In this document: in pieces, positions 1 through 7,661 of the stretch | Layout: each line of letters opens with the position of its first letter | Position numbering within the stretch: the stretch's first letter is position 1 | Notes under the pieces: model-generated | What the model was told of the DNA's origin: nothing | Database searches by the model: none | What the model saw: only the letters and a program-made list of their open reading frames with translations | Source: Fen-1077 sp050014355 | Lineage (GTDB): Bacteria > Chloroflexota > Dehalococcoidia > Dehalococcoidales > RBG-16-60-22 | DNA: 58,743 bases | Reading direction: 5' to 3' | Assembly: GCA_050014355.1 (NCBI GenBank) | Contig: JBEKDL010000001.1 | Location: 1-58,743 of the forward strand | Made by a program: the position numbers and the translations under genes

Positions 1-285
1 GTCACCGACGGCGATTCAGCCCTGCATTTAATGGAAAAAATAAAACCTGATATGGTCATCCTCGATGAACTGAAGCCCGGTTATGATAATATCGAGGTGG
101 TCGACCATATACGGGAACACTCTGACGTGCCTATCATCATGCTGAACCAGGAGTACGGCATAGAGGCGCTGCGCCAGGCCTTATCCCACGGCGCCGATGA
201 CTACATTCGCAAGCCTTTCGGGCCGAAGTCACTCGTCGCCCGCGTGCGGGCCAAGCTAAGGCGCACCAGCTCAAAAAAGGGGTGA
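1..285 (+). CDS. Response-regulator receiver domain, 5' end cut by window
   Basis: The frame is open from base 1 and ends with TGA at 283-285, so the N-terminus lies outside the window. The visible 94 residues are the later half of a CheY-like receiver: the hydrophobic strand ending in the likely phospho-acceptor Asp (MVILDEL), the strand IIML, and the conserved Lys in the IRKPF loop. The usual Thr/Ser after IIML is Asn here, which could alter the phosphorylation-dependent switch. Only about ten residues (basic, RTSSKKG) follow the domain, so there is no C-terminal output domain. It is either a stand-alone receiver or the receiver end of a protein whose other domains lie upstream. Partner kinase unknown. 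Confidence 0.8.
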   Translation, partial: VTDGDSALHLMEKIKPDMVILDELKPGYDNIEVVDHIREHSDVPIIMLNQEYGIEALRQALSHGADDYIRKPFGPKSLVARVRAKLRRTSSKKG

Positions 286-389
286 TATTTCCAGTTATTG
301 CGAGCCCCTCCCGTTCATCGTAACCTCGGCTAGGCAATCCATGACGCCCTCCCCCTCGCCATAACCGCCGTTATCTTCAGCCAAGACTC

Positions 390-418
390 TTGATTTCTTT
401 TATCACTTAATGTATAGT
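390..418 (+). promoter_or_regulatory. Sigma70-type promoter for the corrinoid operon
   Basis: TTGATT at 390-395 and TATAGT at 413-418 are separated by 17 bp and lie immediately upstream of the cobalamin riboswitch. A transcript starting near 425 would include the whole aptamer. Inferred from consensus only. Confidence 0.5.
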
Positions 419-427
419 GTTAGCACA

Positions 428-600
428 ACTGAATATTTTCCGAGGGGCGCCCGAGCGCGAGCGAGGGCCCAACTGGAAAGCAATCCGGTGAAAACCCGGA
501 GCGGCCGCGCCGCTGTGACCCCGATAATATCGGGGAAGCCAGAACGCCAGCCCCTGAACTACCTACAGACTCCGCGGGGAGTGGTAGGACTTTTTATTGA
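428..600 (+). ncRNA. Cobalamin riboswitch (compact form)
   Basis: The B12-aptamer core is recognisable: an AACTGG segment, then ATCCGGTGAAAACCCGGAGC, then CGCCGCTGTGA, and a B12-box-like GGAAGCCAGAACGCCAGCC. The large P7-P11 region of the classical form is replaced by a single short hairpin (CCCCGAT/ATCGGGG, about 518-535), which resembles the short class-II cobalamin riboswitches. A following hairpin with stem CCTAC/GTAGG (562-566/584-588) may be the kissing-loop arm and is followed by ACTTTTT. It should lower expression of the downstream uptake and salvage genes when cobalamin is abundant. Confidence 0.88.
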
Positions 601-607
601 GTCATTA

Positions 608-637
608 CCCCTCGGCTGGAGCGAGGGGTTTATTTTT
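608..637 (+). terminator. Intrinsic terminator acting as riboswitch expression platform
   Basis: CCCCTCG (608-614) pairs with CGAGGGG (622-628) around a 7-nt loop, followed by TTTATTTTT. The same CGAGGGG heptamer occurs at 441-447 at the 5' side of the riboswitch, so 608-614 can pair with either copy. The terminator ends just before the ribosome-binding site of the first gene. Confidence 0.8.
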
Positions 638-655
638 ATAGGAGTCCTGACCGGA

Positions 656-1585
656 ATGCTGAAAAAAACGGGAACTATCTGCCTTGCCGTCATTTTCGCA
701 TTGAGCTTTATTATATCCTGCGTCACCGCGTCTCAAACCACGCCGCCGTCACCCGGCTCAATCACCGACCAGGCCGGGAGAGCGGTAACGCTTAAGGCTC
801 TCCCCCAGAGAATCGTCTCGCTTGCCCCGAGCAACACCGAAATCCTTTTTGCCCTGGGACTAGGGGATAAAATCGTGGGCGTGACCGATTACTGCAACTA
901 TCCCCCCGAGGCCAAAATAAAACCGAGTATCGGCGGCTTCAGCACGCCCAATATCGAGGAAGTGGTGGCGAAAAACCCGGACCTGGTGCTGGCGGCTAAC
1001 ATACACGAGGCGAAAATCGTCCCCCAGCTCGAGGCCAGGGGGCTGACCGTGCTTGTTCTCGACCCGAAGAACATCGACGATATTCTGGCTGCTATAGCCC
1101 TCGTCGGAAAAGTGACCGGAAAGGAAAATGAGGCCAGGACTTTGACTTCAGACATGGAAAAACGCATCAAGGCCGTGACTGATAAAACGGGCGGGCTGTC
1201 TGCGGCGCAAAAGCCCGCGACCTGTTTCGTCGTCTGGAACGACCCGCTGACGATAGCCGGCTCCGGCACTTTCCACGACGAACTGATAGCGAAAGCCGGC
1301 GGCACCAATATCGGCCACGCACTCACCGGGTATTCCAAAGATTTCAGCCTGGAAAACCTTGTAATAGCCAACCCCGGGGTCATTATCGCCGGCATCGGCA
1401 TGGGAACGGGTGAGGATAAACCCTTCCAGTTCATCCAGACCGAGCCCCGGCTGAAAGACACTGCCGCCCGGATTAATAACCATGTCTATGCCATCGACCA
1501 GGACATCGTGGGCAGGACCGGGCCGCGCATCGTAGATGCCCTGGAGCAGTTCGCCAAAGATATCCATCCGGAGCTGTTTAAGTAA
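656..1585 (+). CDS. btuF: Corrinoid ABC transporter substrate-binding lipoprotein (BtuF-like)
   Basis: Periplasmic-binding protein of the cobalamin/siderophore type (TroA-like fold). It captures extracellular corrinoid and delivers it to the BtuC permease. The 309-residue product starts with a lipoprotein signal whose lipobox ends at Cys22 (FIISC), followed by a Pro/Thr linker and a typical opening strand (QRIVSLAPSNTEILFALGLG). The ATG at 656 is chosen because AGGAG lies at 640-644 and the signal peptide begins there; the frame is open further upstream but runs through the riboswitch and terminator. First gene of the corrinoid operon and controlled by the riboswitch. Hemin or siderophore uptake is possible by family, but the riboswitch and neighbours make corrinoid the best call. 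Confidence 0.9.
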   Translation: MLKKTGTICLAVIFALSFIISCVTASQTTPPSPGSITDQAGRAVTLKALPQRIVSLAPSNTEILFALGLGDKIVGVTDYCNYPPEAKIKPSIGGFSTPNIEEVVAKNPDLVLAANIHEAKIVPQLEARGLTVLVLDPKNIDDILAAIALVGKVTGKENEARTLTSDMEKRIKAVTDKTGGLSAAQKPATCFVVWNDPLTIAGSGTFHDELIAKAGGTNIGHALTGYSKDFSLENLVIANPGVIIAGIGMGTGEDKPFQFIQTEPRLKDTAARINNHVYAIDQDIVGRTGPRIVDALEQFAKDIHPELFK

Positions 1586-1589
1586 AGAA

Positions 1590-2666
1590 ATGTCATCTAA
1601 TTCTACCGATAAAATAAAGGCCGTGACCTTTTTTTCGAGCCGGCGTACGCGCATCGTCAGCCTCATCGGGCTATCGGCGGGTCTTGTCGTCGCTATCGCC
1701 CTGGCCACGAGCGTCGGCAGCGTCCATATTCCGCTGTTGACTACCTTTCGTATTTTGCTGGATAAACTGCCCTTCGTCGATTTAAATCAGACGTGGCAAA
1801 GCGCCGTCGCGACCATTGTGCTGGATATCCGGCTGCCGCGCGTCATCCTGGCCGGGCTGGTCGGTGCCGCTCTGGCTACCGCCGGGGCGACCTACCAAGG
1901 GCTCTTTCGCAACCCCCTCGCCGACCCGTATCTTATCGGCGTGGCACAGGGCGCTTCCCTTGGCGCCGTCATCGGTTTCCTTCTGCCCGTTAGCTGGAAC
2001 ATCGCGGGATTCGGTCTCATTCCCCTGCTCGCCTTTATCGGGGCGCTCCTCGCCACCATAGCTGTTTACCTGCTGGCCAGGGTTGGCAAAACGCTCCCCG
2101 TGACCACGCTTATTCTGGCCGGCGTGGCATTGAGCGCCCTGCTCGGGTCGATCGTCTCTTACCTCATCATTTCCAGCGGGGACAAGATGCACAGCATCGT
2201 CTTCTGGCTGATGGGCAGCTTTTCCTTAAGCCAGTGGTCGGAGGTCGGTACGGTCCTGCCTTACGTGGCCCTGGGAACGGCCGTCATCATCATCTTCGCG
2301 CGGCTGCTTAATGTGATGCAGCTCGATGAAGAGCAGGCGCAGCAGCTCGGGGTGAACGTGGAAAGGTTCAAGCTTATTTTGCTCGCCGCCGCCACGCTGA
2401 TTACGGCTGCCAGCGTGTCTTTCGTGGGCACGATTGGCTTCGTCGGCATCATTATCCCCCACGCGGTGCGGTTGATGTGGGGGGCCGACCACCGTTTCCT
2501 GCTGCCGCTGGCGGTGCTGACCGGAGCCATTTTCATGATTCTCACCGACTTGCTGGCGCGGACGGTCCTGGCGCCCACGGAGATACCGATAGGGGTGATT
2601 ACCGCTATCTGCGGCGCCCCGTTCTTTTTGTACCTTTTAAGACGGCGGAAAAAGGCGATTTTCTAA
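1590..2666 (+). CDS. btuC: Corrinoid ABC transporter permease (FecCD family)
   Basis: Polytopic inner-membrane permease of the FecCD/BtuC family, 358 residues with about ten hydrophobic segments. Family features include the early RLPRVILAGLVGAALATAG segment, GLFRNPLADPYLIGVAQGA, and the late GFVGIIIPHAVR followed by ADHRFLLPLAVLTGA. The start at 1590 lies 5 bp after the btuF stop. An in-frame ATG at 1536 would overlap btuF by 50 bp and add non-homologous residues, so it is less likely. With the neighbouring binding protein and ATPase it forms a complete importer, translationally close-packed (1-5 bp gaps). Confidence 0.92.
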   Translation: MSSNSTDKIKAVTFFSSRRTRIVSLIGLSAGLVVAIALATSVGSVHIPLLTTFRILLDKLPFVDLNQTWQSAVATIVLDIRLPRVILAGLVGAALATAGATYQGLFRNPLADPYLIGVAQGASLGAVIGFLLPVSWNIAGFGLIPLLAFIGALLATIAVYLLARVGKTLPVTTLILAGVALSALLGSIVSYLIISSGDKMHSIVFWLMGSFSLSQWSEVGTVLPYVALGTAVIIIFARLLNVMQLDEEQAQQLGVNVERFKLILLAAATLITAASVSFVGTIGFVGIIIPHAVRLMWGADHRFLLPLAVLTGAIFMILTDLLARTVLAPTEIPIGVITAICGAPFFLYLLRRRKKAIF

Positions 2667-2667
2667 G

Positions 2668-3468
2668 ATGATTGAACTGGAAATGCGTCATGCCACCCTC
2701 GGCTACTATCACCAGCCGGTGCTGCGGGATGTTTCTCTGAAAGCGTCGCCCGGGGAAATAGTAGGGCTTATCGGCCCGAACGGCTCCGGTAAGTCCACCA
2801 TCATCAAGGCGCTCTGCCGCGTGATGCAGCCTGAATCCGGTAAAATAACCGTCAACGGGCGGGACATTTCGACCATACCTCGCCAGGAGCTCGCCTGCCA
2901 GGTGGGGGTGGTGCCCCAGCTGCCCCTGCTCCCCAGCTCCTTTACCGCTTTTGAAATCGTACTCATGGGGCGGAACCCGCACCTCGGCCTTTTGCAATCG
3001 GAAAGCCGCCGGGACCTGGCGATGGCCTGGCAGGCGATGGAAAAGACCGGGACCGAATCGCTGGCCAACCGCCACATCAACGAGCTTTCGGGCGGCGAAA
3101 TCCAGTGCGTTCTCATCGCCCGGGTGCTGGTGCAGGAGACCGAAGCGATACTTCTCGATGAACCCACCGCCAATTTGGATATCGGCCGGCAGGTGGAAAT
3201 CCTGGACCTCATTAAAAAGCTCTGCGCGGAAAACAACCTGACGGTGCTGGCCGCCATCCACGACCTGAACCTGGCCGCGCAGTACTGCGACCGCGTTATC
3301 CTGATTCACAAAGGGAAAGTCCATGCCGAGGGCAGTCCCCGCGAGGTCATTACCGAAAAGAACATGAAGCAGGTCTACGGCGCCGAGAACTGCGTCTATA
3401 CCCACCCCGTGAACGGCCTCCCCACCGTGCTGCTCGGCGCGCACCGGAATAAGGCTAACGGAAAATAG
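2668..3468 (+). CDS. btuD: Corrinoid ABC transporter ATPase (FepC/BtuD type)
   Basis: ATP-binding subunit of the corrinoid importer, 266 residues. Walker A GPNGSGKS lies at about 36-43, the Q-loop Gln at about 84, the signature LSGGE at about 140-144, Walker B ILLDEP at about 161-166, followed by D-loop ANLD and H-loop His in AAIHDLN. It starts 1 bp after the btuC stop and ends 1 bp before cbiB, so it is part of one transcript. All catalytic motifs are intact, so it should be active with BtuC and BtuF. Confidence 0.93.
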   Translation: MIELEMRHATLGYYHQPVLRDVSLKASPGEIVGLIGPNGSGKSTIIKALCRVMQPESGKITVNGRDISTIPRQELACQVGVVPQLPLLPSSFTAFEIVLMGRNPHLGLLQSESRRDLAMAWQAMEKTGTESLANRHINELSGGEIQCVLIARVLVQETEAILLDEPTANLDIGRQVEILDLIKKLCAENNLTVLAAIHDLNLAAQYCDRVILIHKGKVHAEGSPREVITEKNMKQVYGAENCVYTHPVNGLPTVLLGAHRNKANGK

Positions 3469-3469
3469 C

Positions 3470-4399
3470 ATGGAGATAATAGCGGTACTGGCCCTGGCGG
3501 TAATCGTCGACCTGGCGCTGGGCGACCCGCCGGATGCGGCTCACCCGGTGGCCTGGATGGGTCAAGTCATCGCCTTCCTGGAGAAGGGCGGACTGAAACT
3601 TAAACCGGCCGGGCAATTTATTTATGGCATGGTCATGACTTTATTCGTCATGGCGCTTTTCGTGGTCCCCACCTTTTTTATTATTCATTACGCCTGGCGC
3701 TTTAACGTTATCCTGGGAGTGGTAGTGGCGGCGCTGCTTTTTAAAAGCACTTTCACCATCACAGGACTGCGGCGCGCGGCGCTGAAGATCAAAAAGCTGT
3801 TGGAAAGTGAAAAACTCGACGAGACACGCTTCGAGCTGCGGGCGCTGGTCAGCCGCGATACATCGGAGCTACCCGGGCCGCTGCTGGCCTCGGCGGCGGT
3901 GGAATCGGTGGCGGAAGGCACCTGCGACAGTGTCGTGGCGCCCATGTTCTATTTCCTGTTCCTCGGCGTGCCGGGGGCCATCGGCTACCGCGTGGTAAAT
4001 ACCCTGGACGCCATGATAGGCTACCACGGGAAGTATGAATACCTGGGAAAATTCGCCGCGCGGCTGGACGATATCCTGAACTATATACCGGCGCGGCTGG
4101 CGGCGCTGGTGCTGGTGCTCGCCGCCACATTTCAAAAAAGCGGATGGGACTCCTGGCAAACAGCTCGCGAGGAGCACCGGCGCACCGAAAGTCCTAACGC
4201 CGGCTGGACGATAGCCGCCATGGCCGGCGCCCTGGGCGCACGACTGGAAAAGGTGGGACACTACATTTTTAACGAAAGCGGCGCGGCGCCATCAACAGCC
4301 ACTATCGAAAGCGCGGCTAAAATATTCACGCTGGCGGCGTTCATCTGGGTATTACTCTGCCTGCTGGGGGAGGTGATTCACTTTGCCGTTACAGCCTAA
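3470..4399 (+). CDS. cbiB: Adenosylcobinamide-phosphate synthase CbiB
   Basis: Membrane enzyme (CbiB/CobD-Pseudomonas type) that attaches aminopropanol or its phosphate to adenosylcobyric acid. The 309-residue product shows the family N-terminus (GDPPDAAHPVAWMG), several hydrophobic segments, the central R-x-x-V-S-R-D-T region (ALVSRDTSELPGP), and the C-terminal SPNAGWTIAAMAGALGARLEK motif. It follows the ATPase by 1 bp, and its 3' end overlaps the next gene by 17 bp. The order transporter then cbiB then cobD fits a route that takes up corrinoid and rebuilds its nucleotide loop. Confidence 0.93.
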   Translation: MEIIAVLALAVIVDLALGDPPDAAHPVAWMGQVIAFLEKGGLKLKPAGQFIYGMVMTLFVMALFVVPTFFIIHYAWRFNVILGVVVAALLFKSTFTITGLRRAALKIKKLLESEKLDETRFELRALVSRDTSELPGPLLASAAVESVAEGTCDSVVAPMFYFLFLGVPGAIGYRVVNTLDAMIGYHGKYEYLGKFAARLDDILNYIPARLAALVLVLAATFQKSGWDSWQTAREEHRRTESPNAGWTIAAMAGALGARLEKVGHYIFNESGAAPSTATIESAAKIFTLAAFIWVLLCLLGEVIHFAVTA

Positions 4400-5498
4400 A
4401 AAATACATCGCCGGACTTAAAGCCTGCGCGCACGGCGGCACGAACTACGCTGAATTTAAAGAGCTGGGGATAAAACCGGAGGACGTCCTCGACTTCAGCG
4501 TTTCGACCAACCCTTTTATGCCGCCGCCGGGCATCAGAGAAATGATGCAGAACATCCCCATCGAAAGATACCCCGATTCGCAGTCGACAGAATTGACCGA
4601 GCGCCTGGCTGAAAGGCTTAAGATTTCTTCTGAAAATATCCTGGTCGGCAGCGGCACCACCGAGCTAATACGCCTTATCGCCCAGGCTTACTTCAGGCAA
4701 CGCGATAATGTTCTCATTTTAGAGCCAACCTACGGCGAATACGAAGTCGCCTGCCGTATTTCCGGCGCCCGCGCGCTAAAGCACCGTGCTTTAGAAGAGG
4801 ACAGCTTTGCCCCGAAAATGGATGAGGTCAGCGAAATCATCTGTCAACGCCGTCCCAGAGCGGTCTTTATCTGTAATCCGAATAATCCCACCGGGAAATA
4901 CCTCCCGCGCGCTGAAATCGAGAAAATATTAAAGGCCTGCCGGGACGCCCTGCTCGTGCTCGATGAGGCATATGTCACTTTCGTAGAAAACACCTGGAAC
5001 CCGCTCGATTTGATAGAGCGTTTTAATCTGATAGTGCTACGCTCGATGACAAAGGACTACGGCCTGCCCGGCCTGCGCCTGGGCTACGCGGCGGCCAGCC
5101 GGGACATCATCGCAACGCTACGGGCCGTCATGCCGCCGTGGAGCGTCAACGTCATCGCGCAGGAGTCGGGCAAAGCCGTCCTGGGGCAGGACAACTATCT
5201 GCAAGAGACCCTGGTCAAGGTGCGGGAGGCGAAAAGATATTTAACCGGCCAGCTAACGTGGCTGGGTTTCAGCGTCGTGCCTTCGGACGCGCATTACTTC
5301 CTGGTAAAGGTCGGCGACGCTAAAGCGTGCCGCCGCACGCTGTTGAAACAGGGCGTCATGGTGCGCGATTGTACGTCCTTCGGCCTGCCGGAGTACTTAC
5401 GCGTTTCACCGCGCACTTTACCCGAATGCGAAAAGTTGGTAGCAACGATGAAAAGAGAAATCGAAAAACCTGGATTCCAGAAGGAGAGGAACCGGTGA
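4383..5498 (+). CDS. cobD: Threonine-phosphate decarboxylase-type PLP enzyme
   Basis: PLP aminotransferase-fold enzyme of the HisC/CobD group, 371 residues. Landmarks are FSVSTNPFMPP near residue 38, the NPNNPTG cofactor loop at about 165-171, DEAY at about 194-197, and the PLP lysine at about 224 (SMTKDYGLPGLRLGY). The TTG start at 4383 is supported by an excellent Shine-Dalgarno, GGAGGTGAT at 4369-4377, five bases upstream, and by 17-bp overlap with cbiB. Context favours decarboxylation of L-threonine-phosphate to aminopropanol phosphate; sequence alone cannot exclude histidinol-phosphate aminotransferase. Confidence 0.88.
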   Translation: MPLQPKKYIAGLKACAHGGTNYAEFKELGIKPEDVLDFSVSTNPFMPPPGIREMMQNIPIERYPDSQSTELTERLAERLKISSENILVGSGTTELIRLIAQAYFRQRDNVLILEPTYGEYEVACRISGARALKHRALEEDSFAPKMDEVSEIICQRRPRAVFICNPNNPTGKYLPRAEIEKILKACRDALLVLDEAYVTFVENTWNPLDLIERFNLIVLRSMTKDYGLPGLRLGYAAASRDIIATLRAVMPPWSVNVIAQESGKAVLGQDNYLQETLVKVREAKRYLTGQLTWLGFSVVPSDAHYFLVKVGDAKACRRTLLKQGVMVRDCTSFGLPEYLRVSPRTLPECEKLVATMKREIEKPGFQKERNR

Positions 5499-5701
5499 AA
5501 AATAGTGAATATATGATTTACATTTCAACAAGACCCGGCTCAACGTGGACCTACTGCAAAGGAAAGGACAGCTGGACACAAACCACGCCAGCGGGTAAAG
5601 TCAGAAACCTTAGCGCCGAGCAGCTACTTTCGCACATTTTGCCGCCGCTGGCCAACGACCAGCCCGGCGTTGAGGTTAAAGTCAAGAGAATTGAGCCTTA
5701 G
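5495..5701 (+). CDS. Small uncharacterised protein inside the corrinoid operon
   Basis: A 68-residue soluble protein. The GTG at 5495 is preceded by a strong ribosome-binding site (AAGGAGAGGA, 5481-5490) and overlaps the cobD stop by 4 bp (GTGA), which argues that it is translated by coupling. I do not recognise a family. It begins with IYISTRPGSTWTYCKGKDSW, has a single Cys near residue 20, and ends with a strand-like VEVKVKRIEP. No membrane segment. Its place between CobD and CobT suggests a role in nucleotide-loop assembly, but this is only positional inference. Confidence 0.7.
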   Translation: MKNSEYMIYISTRPGSTWTYCKGKDSWTQTTPAGKVRNLSAEQLLSHILPPLANDQPGVEVKVKRIEP

Positions 5702-5731
5702 GAAAGGTGCCACGAAGGGAAAGGAAATAAA

Positions 5732-6796
5732 ATGAAGATAATAGAAAAGACCATAGCCTCGATAAGGCCGCTGGATAAAGCGGCTATGGCCGAAGCTAAA
5801 GCGCGGCAGGACACGCTGACGAAGCCTGCCGGCAGCCTCGGCAGGCTGGAGGAGCTCTCCATTCAGATTGCCGGTATCCAGGGCAAGGCCCGGCCTGCTA
5901 TCGAGAAGAAAACCATGATTACCATGGCCGGCGACCACGGCGTCGTGGCGGAAAAGGTGGGGAACTGGCCGCAGGAGGTCACCGCCCAGATGGTGGAAAA
6001 TTTCCTGCGGGGCGGGGCCGGCATCAACGTGCTGGCGCGCCAGGCAGGAGTTAGAATTGTCTTCGCGGATATGGGTGTGGCTGGCGACCTCAAGCCGCAT
6101 CCGCAGCTTATGGTCAAAAAAATCAGCCGCGGCACCGCGAATATCTGCCGAGGCCCGGCCATGACGGAAGCACAGGCAAGACAAGCCTTAGAAGCTGGAA
6201 TTGAAATCATCAACAGTGAAGCTAAAAAGGGCCTGGACATCGTCGGCACCGGCGACATGGGCATCGGTAACACGACCGCCAGCAGCGCTATCTTCGCCGC
6301 GATGACCGGCCTCCCTCCGGAAAAAGTCACCGGGCGCGGCACCGGCCTGACCGATGAACAGCTTGTCCATAAGATAGATTGCATCAAGCGGGCGCTGGAG
6401 TGCAACCAGCCCGATAAAGCCGACCCCGTTTCCGTGCTGGCTAAAGTCGGCGGCTTCGAAATCGGCGGACTGGCCGGCGTGATGCTGGGAGCGGCGGCGC
6501 AGCGAATTCCGGTCGTCATCGATGGCTTTATCTCCGGAGCGGCGGCACTTATCGCTGTGGGGCTGGCGCCGCAAATTAAAAATTACCTCATCGCCGGGCA
6601 CATCTCGGCGGAAGCGGGACACGCCACTATGTTAAAATATCTGGGTCTGAAACCCCTGCTAAACCTGGAAATGCGCCTGGGCGAGGGCACCGGCGCGGCG
6701 CTGGGCATTTTTATTGCCGAGGCCGCCGTCCGGACACTTAATGAAATGGCCACTTTCGCCGAGGCCGGTGTTTCAGAAGAAGAGAGCAAGAATTGA
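5732..6796 (+). CDS. cobT: Nicotinate-nucleotide:dimethylbenzimidazole phosphoribosyltransferase
   Basis: CobT makes the alpha-ribazole phosphate lower ligand from nicotinate mononucleotide and a benzimidazole base. The 354-residue product has normal length and the family landmarks TKPAGSLGRLE near residue 30, MAGDHGVVAEKVGNWPQEVT, GDMGIGNTT, and the late LGEGTGAALG with the presumed catalytic Glu318. The ATG at 5732 follows AAGGAAATAAA. The 3' end overlaps cobS by 4 bp (TTGA). No dimethylbenzimidazole synthesis gene is visible here, so the base may be salvaged. Confidence 0.95.
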   Translation: MKIIEKTIASIRPLDKAAMAEAKARQDTLTKPAGSLGRLEELSIQIAGIQGKARPAIEKKTMITMAGDHGVVAEKVGNWPQEVTAQMVENFLRGGAGINVLARQAGVRIVFADMGVAGDLKPHPQLMVKKISRGTANICRGPAMTEAQARQALEAGIEIINSEAKKGLDIVGTGDMGIGNTTASSAIFAAMTGLPPEKVTGRGTGLTDEQLVHKIDCIKRALECNQPDKADPVSVLAKVGGFEIGGLAGVMLGAAAQRIPVVIDGFISGAAALIAVGLAPQIKNYLIAGHISAEAGHATMLKYLGLKPLLNLEMRLGEGTGAALGIFIAEAAVRTLNEMATFAEAGVSEEESKN

Positions 6797-7557
6797 GTTT
6801 TCTGGCCGCTTTGCAGTTTTTAACGAGCATACCCGTTAAAATCAAGCGCGAACTGACGCCGCAACAGGTAGGGCGCGCCACCGCCTGGTTCCCGGTGGTG
6901 GGTCTAATTATCGGGGGGATGCTGGCCCTGTTCAACTGGCTGCTGGACTTCATCCTGCCGCAATCGGTCACCAACGCGCTGCTCATCGTGGCGCTGGTTT
7001 TAATCACCGGGGCGATGCACCTGGACGGCTTCGCCGATACGTGTGACGGACTAGCCGGCTATAAAACAGTCGAGGAGCGCTGGAAGGTTATGCGCGACAG
7101 CCGCACCGGCGCTTTCGGGGTGGTAGGGGTTGTCCTGCTGCTATTAACCAAGTATGTTTCGCTAAACAACATACCGGCTGACGTGATGTTACCAGCGCTA
7201 CTCTTCATGCCGGTGGTCAGCCGCTGGGCGATGGTCTACGCCGTTTTCGCTTTCCCCTACGCCCGCCCCGAAGGACTGGGCACCGCTTACAAACAGGCGA
7301 CGCGCTGGCCGCAGTTTACGATTGCTTCCGTTTTCACGTTAACGATAGCCGCCGCCCTCTATCCGCTGTTTTCCGTGGCCGGATTTGTTACGTTCGGGGG
7401 TATATTTTTCGTTATTTCCTTGCTTGCCCTGTATTTTAAAAACAAGTTCGCCGGACTGACGGGCGATACCTACGGCGCCATCAACGAGTCGGCAGAGGTA
7501 ATGGCGCTGATACTGATTATAATTATTTACAGTAATACGTCATTGCGAGGAGCATAA
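6793..7557 (+). CDS. cobS: Adenosylcobinamide-GDP ribazoletransferase (cobalamin synthase)
   Basis: Integral membrane enzyme that joins alpha-ribazole (phosphate) to adenosylcobinamide-GDP. The 254-residue product opens with the typical FLAALQFLTSIPV and carries MHLDGFADTCDGL, DSRTGAFG and the late GDTYGAINESAEV motif. The TTG start at 6793 overlaps the cobT stop (TTGA). The last seven codons and the stop codon lie inside the inverted-repeat element that begins at 7539, so the C-terminal tail (NTSLRGA) was supplied by an insertion. The tail follows the last membrane segment, so activity is probably kept. Confidence 0.93.
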   Translation: MSFLAALQFLTSIPVKIKRELTPQQVGRATAWFPVVGLIIGGMLALFNWLLDFILPQSVTNALLIVALVLITGAMHLDGFADTCDGLAGYKTVEERWKVMRDSRTGAFGVVGVVLLLLTKYVSLNNIPADVMLPALLFMPVVSRWAMVYAVFAFPYARPEGLGTAYKQATRWPQFTIASVFTLTIAAALYPLFSVAGFVTFGGIFFVISLLALYFKNKFAGLTGDTYGAINESAEVMALILIIIIYSNTSLRGA

Positions 7558-7661
7558 GCGACGTGGCAATCTCTATCATCGAAATAAATCCATGTTAGAG
7601 ATTGCCGCGCCTCCCGATTCGCCAGGGAACAAAGAGGCTCATCGGGATGGCTCGCAATGAC
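7539..7661. repeat. Inverted-repeat element, copy A (no gene inside)
   Basis: The left arm starts GTCATTGCGAGGAGC at 7539 and ends GGCAATCTCTA at about 7575. The right arm is its imperfect reverse complement, TAGAGATTGCCGCG from 7596 to CTCGCAATGAC ending at 7661. The right arm carries an extra internal hairpin (CCCGAT 7613-7618, ATCGGG 7641-7646). It lies across the cobS/cobQ junction, supplies the cobS stop and contains one possible cobQ start. Its ends match copy B at 14750-15147, which contains a GIY-YIG gene, so this looks like a non-autonomous relative. Confidence 0.85.

Noticed and set aside
410..655. N-terminal extension of the BtuF frame
   Set aside because: The extension runs through riboswitch and terminator, has no ribosome site, and removes the lipoprotein signal from the N-terminus.
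2605..3471. Long minus-strand open frame opposite the ABC ATPase
   Set aside because: It is a GC-rich shadow of btuD with low-complexity composition and no recognisable domain. The same holds for the long antisense frames at 25722-26588 and 36134-37090.
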